Assembly (NCBI GenBank): GCA_963664635.1 | Contig: OY761542.1 | Coordinates: 1,364,001-1,428,000 of the forward strand | Length of the DNA stretch: 64,000 bases | Direction of reading: 5' to 3' | Origin: VXNE01 sp963664635 | Lineage (GTDB): Bacteria; Pseudomonadota; Gammaproteobacteria; Pseudomonadales; Azotimanducaceae | In this document: in pieces, positions 33,154-40,758 of the stretch | How positions within the stretch are numbered: position 1 is the stretch's first letter | How the letters are laid out: each line of letters starts with the position of its first letter | Made by a program: the position numbers and the translations under genes | Notes under the pieces: generated by a model | The model's database searches: none | What the model was told of the DNA's origin: nothing | Seen by the model: only the letters and a program-made list of their open reading frames with translations

Positions 33154-35586
33154 CTACCGAGTAGTCATAAAAAGGGCTGGACAATGGGCCTGTCGTCCTG
33201 TACACCTGTGCCACCATGGCCCAGTCCCAGATCAGCCGCACGCTGCGCGACGAGGCGGCACGTTTGCGGATCGTCGCTATTCTGTCGCAGGAGCGGTTCG
33301 ACAGCCGGCGGGCCTTTGCCCGCAGGATCTGCGGGGAGTTCTCCTTCGTCGACACGCGCGGCCGTCTGCAGCTTGCGGGCTGCATGAAGGCGCTGGCGAC
33401 GCTGGCTCGGGCGTCGCCGGAGATTGTCCTGCCGGCACCACGGGCAGCGGTGGCGAACAGGCCGCGCCAGCTTGAGGCCGCGGTTGACGAGCCGGTCGAT
33501 GTTCCACGACACCCGGCCCGGATCCGGGATCTCGATATCCGGATGGTGACGCAGCGCCGTGAGCGTGAAGTGTGGAACACGCTGATGGCGCACGAACATC
33601 CCCATGGCATGACGACCTTTGCCGGTTGTCAGGTGCGCTACCTCGTGGGCTCGGCCCATGGCTGGCTGGGTTGCGTCGGGTTCTCTGCCGCGGCCCTGCG
33701 GGTGTCGGCGCGTGATCACTGGATGGCGTGGAGCGATGCAGTGCGCCGTGACCACCTGCACCGGGTTGTTTGCCTGAGCCGCTTCCTGATCCGTCCTTCG
33801 GTTTTCTGTGCGCACCTGGCGAGCCATGTGCTGGGGCGGGTGCTGCGGCGTCTGCCGCGGGACTTCGAGGCCCGCTACGGCTATCGTCCCTGGCTGGTGG
33901 AGAGCTTTGCCGATGCCGGTGTGGCGGGCACCTGTCTGAGAGCGGCCAACTTCCTCATGGTCGGCCGCACCGCGGGGCGGGGCCGTCAGGATGCGAGGAA
34001 GCAGCGTGGGCAGACGGTCAAGACGGTGTTCATGTACGCCCTGGCAGCGGACTGGCGTCGCCGGCTCGGGGTCGAGTGGGTTGATCATGCCCCGGTGCTG
34101 GAGCCGGGAGCGGGCCTGAACGCGGCCGCGTGGGCCGCCAACGAGTTTGGAGGAGCGCCGTTGGGTGACAAGCGACTGTCGGCACGTCTGGTGAAGAGCG
34201 CGGGTCTTCTGGCGTCCTACCCGGGAGGGAAGATCAACGCCAGCAGCGCCAGTGGCGGCAAGGAGATCACCGGGTTCTACCGTCTGATCGAGGCGCCCGC
34301 GGAGTCGGACGTCACGGTTCCGGCGATTCTTGCGCCGCACCGGGAGCGCAGCGTGCAGCGGATCCGTGGTCAGACCACGGTGCTGGCGCTGCGGGACGGC
34401 ACCGATCTGAGCTTCTCGACGCGCCCCGGCTGCGACGGCCTGGAGGTCATCGGCAAGAACCAGACCGGCGCGAAGAGCCTGGGGTTGTCGCTGCATGCGA
34501 CCCTGGCCGTGACCGGGACCGGTCTGCCGCTTGGGGTGCTGGACCTGAACTTCGATCAGGAGGTGTCCCGGGAGGGGACACGGCGTCAGACACGGCGCTG
34601 GCTTGACGGGTTCGGCGATGTGGCGCGGGCGGCACGGGAGGTCACGGGCAAGACCAGGATCATCTATGTCTGCGACCGGGAGGCGGACCGCTTCGAGCTG
34701 TTCGATCAGCAGCGCCGCCATCCACGGGTGGAGTTGCTGGTCCGTGCCACGCACGACCGGGTTCTGGGACCATCGAAGCTCTTTGCCGTCATGCGCGGTG
34801 GCGAGCCCGATGGCCTGATCGATGTCGAGATCGACGGGCTCACGGCACGGCCCAAGTCCTCCAGGAAGAAGGCGCGTCCGGCACGTCGCAAGCGCCTGGC
34901 CACCTGTGACCTGCGGTTCCGCCGCGTCACCCTGCCGGCGACACAGACCATGAAAGGGCGCGCACCGATGACGGTCTGGGCGGTCCACATCGTGGAACGC
35001 CACCCACCCGAAGACGAGGACCCCGTCCAGTGGTTCCTGCTGACCACGTGTCAGGTCGAGACACCGTCACAGGCCGCCGACATCGTCGGCTTCTACCTCC
35101 AGAGATGGCGCATCGAGGACTTCTTCCGGGTGCTCAAATCAGGCTGCGGGGTGGAGCACCTGCTGTTCCGCACGGCAGACAGATTGCGGCGGGCCATCGC
35201 CATCAATGCCGTCATCGCCTGGCGCATCATGGTCATGACGCTGCTCGGACGCCAGGTGCCCGACTGCGAACCGCAACTGATGTTCACCGACCACGAACTC
35301 GCCTTCCTGCGCGACTATGCCCACCAGCACGGCCTGTCGGCACCGGAAGGACTCGGCGATGCCGTACGCCTGGTGGCCCACCTCGGCGGCTATCGCAACC
35401 GCAAGCACGATCCCGACCCCGGTCATCAGGTCATGTGGCATGGGCAGACCCGTCTCACCAGTGCCTCGCTGGGCCACCAAATCGGGCTCCAGACCGGCTT
35501 CGAAACCGGGTTCAAGGAAGGCCGCAAACACGCCCTGAGGCAGAAAACCTAACCCGTTGCCACGTCAATATGTGACTACTCGGTAG
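33154..35586 (+). mobile_element. Insertion sequence with DruA-Tn5 fusion transposase
   Basis: This ~2.43 kb element is bounded by a perfect 14 bp inverted repeat: CTACCGAGTAGTCA at 33154-33167 and TGACTACTCGGTAG at 35573-35586. Imperfect matching extends a few bases on both sides. It contains one long gene filling almost the whole element. CTA-like bases occur at both junctions, but no long target duplication was found. It separates the MITE from the MFS gene at 35.6 kb. Confidence 0.85.
33216..35552 (+). CDS. Transposase: N-terminal DruA/DUF4338 domain fused to Tn5-like (IS4) DDE domain
   Basis: This single frame of 778 residues has two parts. The first ~290 residues read as DUF4338/DruA: RRAFARRICGEFSFVDTRGR early, then HEHPHGMTTFAGCQVRYLVG, LSRFLIRPSVFCAHLASHVL and YGYRPWLVESFAD. 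The rest is a Tn5/IS4 transposase: a first Asp in LRDGTDLSF, a second in YVCDREADRFELFD, and the Y-x2-R-x3-E-x6-K signature in YLQRWRIEDFFRVLK, ending with the dimerisation region RDYAHQHGLSAPEGLGDAVR. DruA is otherwise known from Druantia phage defence. All catalytic residues and both termini are present, so the element could be active. Confidence 0.88.
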   Translation: MAQSQISRTLRDEAARLRIVAILSQERFDSRRAFARRICGEFSFVDTRGRLQLAGCMKALATLARASPEIVLPAPRAAVANRPRQLEAAVDEPVDVPRHPARIRDLDIRMVTQRREREVWNTLMAHEHPHGMTTFAGCQVRYLVGSAHGWLGCVGFSAAALRVSARDHWMAWSDAVRRDHLHRVVCLSRFLIRPSVFCAHLASHVLGRVLRRLPRDFEARYGYRPWLVESFADAGVAGTCLRAANFLMVGRTAGRGRQDARKQRGQTVKTVFMYALAADWRRRLGVEWVDHAPVLEPGAGLNAAAWAANEFGGAPLGDKRLSARLVKSAGLLASYPGGKINASSASGGKEITGFYRLIEAPAESDVTVPAILAPHRERSVQRIRGQTTVLALRDGTDLSFSTRPGCDGLEVIGKNQTGAKSLGLSLHATLAVTGTGLPLGVLDLNFDQEVSREGTRRQTRRWLDGFGDVARAAREVTGKTRIIYVCDREADRFELFDQQRRHPRVELLVRATHDRVLGPSKLFAVMRGGEPDGLIDVEIDGLTARPKSSRKKARPARRKRLATCDLRFRRVTLPATQTMKGRAPMTVWAVHIVERHPPEDEDPVQWFLLTTCQVETPSQAADIVGFYLQRWRIEDFFRVLKSGCGVEHLLFRTADRLRRAIAINAVIAWRIMVMTLLGRQVPDCEPQLMFTDHELAFLRDYAHQHGLSAPEGLGDAVRLVAHLGGYRNRKHDPDPGHQVMWHGQTRLTSASLGHQIGLQTGFETGFKEGRKHALRQKT

Positions 35587-35607
35587 CACTAGGGAGCAGG
35601 CCCGACG

Positions 35608-36858
35608 ATGTCCGAGGCAACGGAGGCGACCGCCCGTGCGGCTCGATACCACTACGGCTGGAACGTCGTCGCGCTGACCCTGGTCCTGCAGGCGGTGAGC
35701 ATCGGCATCTCCATCTACAGCTTTGCCCTGTTCGTCGTCCCGTGGCTCGAGGCCTTCCCCGTCGACCGCGCGCAGGTGATGTTCGCCATCTTCGTCGCGC
35801 AGGTGGGGATGGGTGCGCTGAGTCCGTTGGCCGGGCGCCTGCTCGACCGGTTCTCGATCCGCCTCCTGGTCGTTGTCGGCTGCTTCTCGCAGGCCGCCGG
35901 ACTCCTGGCGATGTCCGTCGCCACCGAGTTCTGGCAGATCGTGGCCGCGTACGCGACGCTGATGCCGCTCGGCATGGTGTTCGCGGGCACGCTGGCGTCG
36001 CAGACGCTCGTCACCCGCTGGTTCACGGCCCGCCGGGGCGTCGCCATCGGCATCTCCGCGATGGGCACGTCCCTCGGCGGGTTCGCGTTCCCGCTCCTGA
36101 TCGCGCCCCTGATCTCGAACGTGGGCTGGCAGGAAACCCTCGCGGTCCTGGCCGCGCTGGCGGTGCTGCTCACCGCGCCGGCGGCGCTTGTCGTGTTGCG
36201 CCGCGCGCCGCCGGTCCACGGGCGCGGGTTGGCGGGTACCCCGGCCGCACGGCAGTGGTCGGCGCGGGAGGCGCTCTCGACGCGCACGTTCTGGATCCCG
36301 GTGGTCGCGCTGGTGCCGGTCAACGCGGCGTTCGGGGGCGTTCAGTTCAGCCTGGGCGCTTATGTCTTCGACCTGGGCCTCGACCAGGGCGTCGCGGCGA
36401 CCCTCATAGCGATCACGTCCGTGAGCAACATCGTCGGCAAGTTCCTCTTTGGCAGCCTGGGGGACCGCGTGGAGCACCGCCTGCTCTTCTGGGCGATGGC
36501 GGCGTGTCTCGCGGCGGCCCTGATCGTCTACATCGCCGCGCCCGGCTTCGGCGCCCTCGCGGTGGCGGCGGCGCTGCAGGGCCTGGCGACGGGCGGCGTG
36601 CTGCCGTTGATGGGCCTGATCTACGCGGGACGCTTCGGCGTGTCCTCCTTCGGCCGGGTCATGGGGCTGGTCAATCTCTTCATCATGGTGGGCAGCGTCG
36701 GGTCGGTGTACTCGGGCTGGATCTTCGATCTCAGCGGCAGCTACGTCCCCGCCTTCGTGACGTTTCTCATTCTGCTGCTGCCTGGGGCAATATGGATGCG
36801 ATGGCTGCCGCGGTCGGGAACGGCGACGGCGGCGGAACGTGGAGGACAGGCGGCATGA
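35608..36858 (+). CDS. MFS transporter (12 TM)
   Basis: This 416-residue inner-membrane transporter of the major facilitator superfamily, resembling oxalate/formate or monocarboxylate (OFA-like) carriers, begins YHYGWNVVALTLVLQAVSIG. It has the loop motif PLAGRLLDRFSIR between helices 2 and 3 and GKFLFGSLGDRVEHR between 8 and 9. Its ATGA overlap with the next gene couples it to the selenoprotein, so the two likely handle one substrate. The insertion sequence ends just 22 bases upstream of its start codon, so its native promoter has probably been displaced. Confidence 0.9.
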   Translation: MSEATEATARAARYHYGWNVVALTLVLQAVSIGISIYSFALFVVPWLEAFPVDRAQVMFAIFVAQVGMGALSPLAGRLLDRFSIRLLVVVGCFSQAAGLLAMSVATEFWQIVAAYATLMPLGMVFAGTLASQTLVTRWFTARRGVAIGISAMGTSLGGFAFPLLIAPLISNVGWQETLAVLAALAVLLTAPAALVVLRRAPPVHGRGLAGTPAARQWSAREALSTRTFWIPVVALVPVNAAFGGVQFSLGAYVFDLGLDQGVAATLIAITSVSNIVGKFLFGSLGDRVEHRLLFWAMAACLAAALIVYIAAPGFGALAVAAALQGLATGGVLPLMGLIYAGRFGVSSFGRVMGLVNLFIMVGSVGSVYSGWIFDLSGSYVPAFVTFLILLLPGAIWMRWLPRSGTATAAERGGQAA

Positions 36859-37781
36859 CGCAGCCCCCGGTGGACTACATCGAGCGCACGCGCGAGCAGT
36901 ACTCGGCACTCGGCTATCCCATCTATCGCTGGGTCGAGGAGACGGAGCCTCCGGCTTTCACGCGCGTGGCCAAGCCGATGCGCGAGTGGCGCGTGGGGCT
37001 CGTGGCGTCGGGGGGCATCTACGTCCAGGGGCAGATCGCCTTCCACCATCGGGACGACGTGAGCTACCGGGAGGTCGCCGCCGACACGCCGGTCGACCGC
37101 CTGCGGGCCACGCACTTCGCCTACGACCTGACGGATGCCCGCGCGGACCCGAACGCGGTCTTTCCGCTCGAAACCCTGCGCCACCTGCGCGACCGCGGAG
37201 AGATCGGGGACCTCGCGCCCCTGGCCTACACGTTCATGGGGGGCATCTATTCGGTGCGCAAGGTGCGCGACGTGCTGGCGCCGGCGCTCGCGGAACGCCT
37301 GGTCTCCGACTGCGTCGACGTCGCGATCATGGTCCCGGTCTGACCCGTCTGTCATCAGTCCGTTGGACTGATCGCGCGGGAGGTGGAACGGCGGGGCATC
37401 GCCACCGTGAGCTGTTCGAGCGCGTATTCGATCACGCGCGCGGCCTTCGCGCCGCGGGCGGTTTACCTGGACTTCCCGCTGGGACGCACCGCGGGGAAGG
37501 CGGGCGACGCCGCCATGCAGCGCGCGGTCATGCGTGCCGCCCTGGCGACGCTGCGCGACGCGGAACGACCGGGCGAGATCGTCGAGTTGCCCTACCGCTG
37601 GGCGGAGACCGACGACTGGAAGGACGGCGTGATGCGGCCGCGGCCGGGCGGCGGCGGGGATGGGCACGACGACGACCGCGGCGAGCGTCACCCGACGCCG
37701 CAGTACCAAAGCGCGGAAGACGCCGCCCTCGCGGACCCGGACTGCGCGACGTGCGTGTTTCCGGAGGCTGCGGGGGGCTGA
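36855..37781 (+). CDS. Selenoprotein of the glycine/betaine/sarcosine/D-proline reductase B (GrdB-like) family, Sec at UGA 37341
   Basis: This is one gene interrupted by an in-frame UGA (37341-37343). Before it: VDYIERTREQYSALGYPIYR, then THFAYDLTDARADPNAVFP and YTFMGGIYSVRKVRD, up to VAIMVPV. After it, in the same frame: PVCHQSVGLIAREVERRGIA, then CSSAYSI, AVYLDFPLGRTAGK and VELPYRWAETDDWKD. Homology to the GrdB-like family crosses the UGA. Reading it as selenocysteine gives U163-P-V-C166, a UxxC redox motif, and a 308-residue protein. A hairpin follows directly (see 37354). It starts with an ATGA overlap on the MFS gene. Automated annotation would split it in two. Confidence 0.88.
37354..37372 (+). 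promoter_or_regulatory. Putative bacterial SECIS hairpin
   Basis: ATCAGTCC-GTT-GGACTGAT forms a perfect 8 bp stem with a three-base GUU loop. The loop lies about 19 bases after the UGA codon. Bacterial SECIS elements sit in the coding region just downstream of UGA with a small G-U-containing apical loop that binds SelB; position and shape both fit. Confidence 0.75.
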
Positions 37782-37849
37782 ACGGACCGGCCGGCTGCCC
37801 CGAGCGGAACAGGGCGGATTCGCGCATGGGGTCGCCGCGTCCCGCGCCC

Positions 37850-39052
37850 TCACCGGCCCCGTTGCTGCGGTACGTGTCGGATGAGCCTCGGCATCTGGCG
37901 CTTCATGAACGCATCGAACATGGGGACCGTGAACGCGGTCTCGCCGTGGCGCTGGCTCCAGACCATGCCTTTGGCGATGAGCCTTTGCCGCACGGTCGCG
38001 ACCGAGGCCGTCCGGACGCCCAACGTGTCCGAGATGCTGCCTGTCGCATGCGGGCCGGGTCCCAGTTCCGCCATCGCTCGGAGGTATTTCTGTTCCAGTG
38101 GCGTCAGGCGGTCGAATCGAACGCGAAAGAAGTTGCTGTCCAGATGCTCGATCACCGCGGGCGTCGCTGCGCGCACCATGTTCGTCGTGATCGGGCTTGA
38201 AGGGGCGGCGTTCCACACCTGGTAGCCCCATTCCTGGATGAAGTACGGGAAGTTCTGCGCGGCGCGGAGGATCTCGTCGACGGCCCCGCCCTCGAACGAC
38301 ACGCCCTCCGCCTCGGCGGGTTTCACCAACGCCGAGCAGGCGTCGTCCGGCTCCAGCGACCCCACATCCGGGTAGTCGAGCAGACGCTCGGCATACGACT
38401 TCGCCTTGCCCGCCAATGCCGCGACCTGCGGAAGGCCTGCGCCGACGAAGAGGAAAGGGAGGTTCTCTTGCGCGATTTCGTGGCACGCAACGATCACGGC
38501 CGCGAGCTCCTTCGACGACAGATACTGCACCTCGTCGATGAACAGGCCGACGGCCGTTTCGCGTTCCGCCGCCGCCTTGGCCGTGGTCACGAGAAGTCGG
38601 GGCAGATCCTGTTCAAGATTGCCCGTGTCGCCTTCACCGGGGGTCACATCCACGCCGAACCCGAAGTCTCCCACGGTCACCTTGAACGCTCGTGCGAAAT
38701 TGGCCAGCACGCCTGCTGCACGATGCAAGTGGTGGCTTGCGGCACGTCGGAGATCGAGGGAGTAGAGCGTGCGACGCAACTCCGGTGCGAGCAGCTCCGG
38801 CAGGCTGCCGCCTTCCGGGGCCTCCATCCTGATCGTGCAGAAGCCCTTGTCATCCGCCTGCGCCCGCAACCGATTCAGCAGAACGGTCTTGCCGACGCCA
38901 CGCAGACCGAGGAGTATCAACCCTTTCGCCGGGCGCCCCGCCAGCACGCGGTCCATGTCGAGCGATGCGTTGTGCATCAACGCTTCGCGCCCCGCAAGTT
39001 CGGGCGGCTGGAGGCCCGCACCGGGCACGTATGGGTTGGAGAACCGATCCAT
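37850..39052 (-). CDS. AAA ATPase (ORC/Cdc6-like STAND type)
   Basis: This 400-residue ATPase has Walker A GLRGVGKTVLL (about 50-60), Walker B GLFIDEVQYL, a sensor region LPFLFVGAGLPQV, and a C-terminal winged-helix region (FDRLTPLEQKYLRAMAELG). It resembles the ORC1-like ATPases common on mobile or plasmid-like regions and in some defence loci. No effector gene is adjacent, so its role is unknown. Its start lies beside unusual TTAACG repeats and it ends facing the selenoprotein gene. Confidence 0.85.
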   Translation of the reverse strand: MDRFSNPYVPGAGLQPPELAGREALMHNASLDMDRVLAGRPAKGLILLGLRGVGKTVLLNRLRAQADDKGFCTIRMEAPEGGSLPELLAPELRRTLYSLDLRRAASHHLHRAAGVLANFARAFKVTVGDFGFGVDVTPGEGDTGNLEQDLPRLLVTTAKAAAERETAVGLFIDEVQYLSSKELAAVIVACHEIAQENLPFLFVGAGLPQVAALAGKAKSYAERLLDYPDVGSLEPDDACSALVKPAEAEGVSFEGGAVDEILRAAQNFPYFIQEWGYQVWNAAPSSPITTNMVRAATPAVIEHLDSNFFRVRFDRLTPLEQKYLRAMAELGPGPHATGSISDTLGVRTASVATVRQRLIAKGMVWSQRHGETAFTVPMFDAFMKRQMPRLIRHVPQQRGR

Positions 39053-39071
39053 GGGACGACTCTAGCACGGG

Positions 39072-39127
39072 TTTAACGAGATTAACGGATTTAACGAGAT
39101 TCGTGTTAACGCAAGAAAACTCGTTAA
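39072..39127. promoter_or_regulatory. TTAACG-repeat regulatory region upstream of the AAA ATPase
   Basis: TTTAACGAGATT occurs at 39072-39083 and again at 39090-39101, with ATTAACGGAT between, and then GTTAAC and CGTTAA nearby. These AT-rich repeats in GC-rich DNA, between the ATPase start (39052) and the end of the halogenase-like gene, look like binding sites or a promoter. Confidence 0.5.
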
Positions 39128-40758
39128 AGTCGCCCGTCGGCAAGTGCCGCCTCCAGCACGCCGTCCGCGATCAGGAGCTCCGCCGCGGCAACCGCGGCCT
39201 GACGTACGCGTTCCGCATCCGCATCGTTCGCATGGGCGATCCGCGCCGCGATCGCGTCCAGCGACTCGCCACCAGCCTCGCCACCAGCCTCGCCACCAGC
39301 ATAGTGCGCCAGGCTCGCCACGAGCGCGCTGACCGGCAGGTCATCCCGGTCGGGTCCGGCGATGACGTAGCCGGGTTCGAAACATCCGTCCCCCAGCACC
39401 GCCGCCGCGCGTACTTCGAGGCCGGCCGCCAGACGCACGCGGGTCGCGCCGTCGGGGCGCGCGCGGCGCGCGTCCCTTGCGGCGAGTTCCCGCGCCAGCG
39501 CGGCGGAGAAGTCCTCCGGCAGTACGCCGTGGCGCAGGACGGACCGTTCGTAGCCGGCTGCCGACTGTCCCGAGACGGCGCGCACGAAGGCCGCGCGCGG
39601 ATCGCGTCGGGTAGCGCCGGTGAGCCGTCGAGCTTCCCAGAAGTAGGAATCCCGGGCTCGGTTCGATGCGTAGAACAATGTGGCCAGTTCATGGAAGTGG
39701 CGGTACTGGGTCCGGTAGAGGCGCTCGTAAGACTCCGCGGCAGCGCTCGCGAGCGACGGGGAACGCAGCGCCGTCGTGACGTAGGCGGCGGCCAGGTGTG
39801 CCCCGCTCACGGCGAGATGCACGCCGGTCGAGAACAGCGGGTCGATGAAGCAGGCGGCATCGCCGACCAGCACCACGCCCGGTGCGGTCATTGCCGTCGC
39901 GCACCAGGACCAGTCGCGCACGGCGAACGGTCCGTCCCGCAGCACGGCGTCCCGAAGCAGGGCGCTCGAGCGCGTCGTGGCGGCAACCTGGGCACGGAAG
40001 AAGGGTTCGCGGCCGACCTTCCGGATCGCTGCCGTCGCGAAGTCCCGGTCCACGACGGCCCCGACGCTCGAGGTGCCGCCGGCCAGCGGGATCTTCCACA
40101 ACCACCCGTGCTCGTACGCTTCGATGAAGATGTTGCCCTCGTCGGGCGGGTCGAGGTGACGGCCACCCTCGAAGTAACCGTAGACGGCCAGGTTGCGGAA
40201 GAAAGCGTCCCATTCCCGCAGGCCGCGCGCTCTGGCCACCAGGGCGCTCTGGCCGGTGGCGTCGACCACCATGCCGGCGTCCACGCGGTCGCCGTTCGCG
40301 AGTTCGACGCCGCCGTCATGCACCGACCGGACCGCCTCACCCTGGTGCACCCGCACGCCGCACGCCGCGCTGTGCTCGAGCAGGATCTGGTCGAAGCGGG
40401 GTCGCCACACCTGGTAGGAATGGGGGAAGCGCCGGTTCGTCTCCGCGAAGTACCAGCTCCACGGCTCCCCGTCGCGGCCCCAGGACATCGTGGCGCCGGC
40501 CTTGCGGACGAAGCCTTCCGCCTCGATGGCCGGGAGCACGCCGATGTCGTCGAGCACCGCGAGGGTGGCCGGGAGCAGCGACTCGCCGACGTGGGCGCGC
40601 GGGAACGTCTCGCGTTCGTACAGCGCGACCTCGAACCCGTCGCGCGCGAGCAGGGTGGCGGCGGTGCTCCCGGCCGGTCCGCCACCGGCGACGACTACGT
40701 CTGCGCGGGCTGCGCGGAGGTCGGCGCTGGCCGCGCGGAGGTCGGCGACCGCGTCAAT
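39124..40758 (-). CDS. FAD-dependent halogenase/oxidoreductase-like protein, probable ATT start
   Basis: This flavoprotein resembles FAD-dependent halogenases and geranylgeranyl-reductase-type oxidases. Motifs: DVVVAGGGPAGSTAATLLAR (FAD-binding GxGxxG), AHVGESLLPATLAVLDDIG, VVDATGQSALVARARG, and VVLVGDAACFIDPLFSTGVH. The first ATG-type start (40557) would delete the FAD motif, so the frame must begin upstream. Between the in-frame TAG and the motif there is no ATG, GTG or TTG. An ATT at 40758 overlaps the LLM stop as ATTGA, giving 544 residues. An AGGEAGGEAGGE run near the C-terminus comes from a 12 bp tandem repeat. Confidence 0.8.
   Translation of the reverse strand: MDAVADLRAASADLRAARADVVVAGGGPAGSTAATLLARDGFEVALYERETFPRAHVGESLLPATLAVLDDIGVLPAIEAEGFVRKAGATMSWGRDGEPWSWYFAETNRRFPHSYQVWRPRFDQILLEHSAACGVRVHQGEAVRSVHDGGVELANGDRVDAGMVVDATGQSALVARARGLREWDAFFRNLAVYGYFEGGRHLDPPDEGNIFIEAYEHGWLWKIPLAGGTSSVGAVVDRDFATAAIRKVGREPFFRAQVAATTRSSALLRDAVLRDGPFAVRDWSWCATAMTAPGVVLVGDAACFIDPLFSTGVHLAVSGAHLAAAYVTTALRSPSLASAAAESYERLYRTQYRHFHELATLFYASNRARDSYFWEARRLTGATRRDPRAAFVRAVSGQSAAGYERSVLRHGVLPEDFSAALARELAARDARRARPDGATRVRLAAGLEVRAAAVLGDGCFEPGYVIAGPDRDDLPVSALVASLAHYAGGEAGGEAGGESLDAIAARIAHANDADAERVRQAAVAAAELLIADGVLEAALADGRL
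39265..39300 (-). repeat. Tandem repeat, 3 x 12 bp
   Basis: Three perfect copies of CTCGCCACCAGC encode GGEA-type units in the C-terminal part of the halogenase-like protein; in-frame length variation is possible. Confidence 0.9.
40709..40750 (-). repeat. 21 bp tandem duplication at the halogenase-like N-terminus
   Basis: GCGCGGAGGTCGGCG occurs twice, 21 bases apart, giving ADLRAAS-ADLRAAR ahead of the FAD motif. It adds seven residues between the putative start and the FAD-binding strand. Confidence 0.8.

Noticed and set aside
33216..35552. Druantia defence system
   Set aside because: Only the DruA-like domain is present, fused to a transposase inside an insertion sequence; none of the other Druantia genes (such as DruE) is nearby.
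37341..37343. Reading the UGA as an ordinary nonsense mutation making a pseudogene
   Set aside because: Both sides are well conserved in frame, a UxxC motif results, and a SECIS-like hairpin sits just downstream; a pseudogene would not be expected to show all three.
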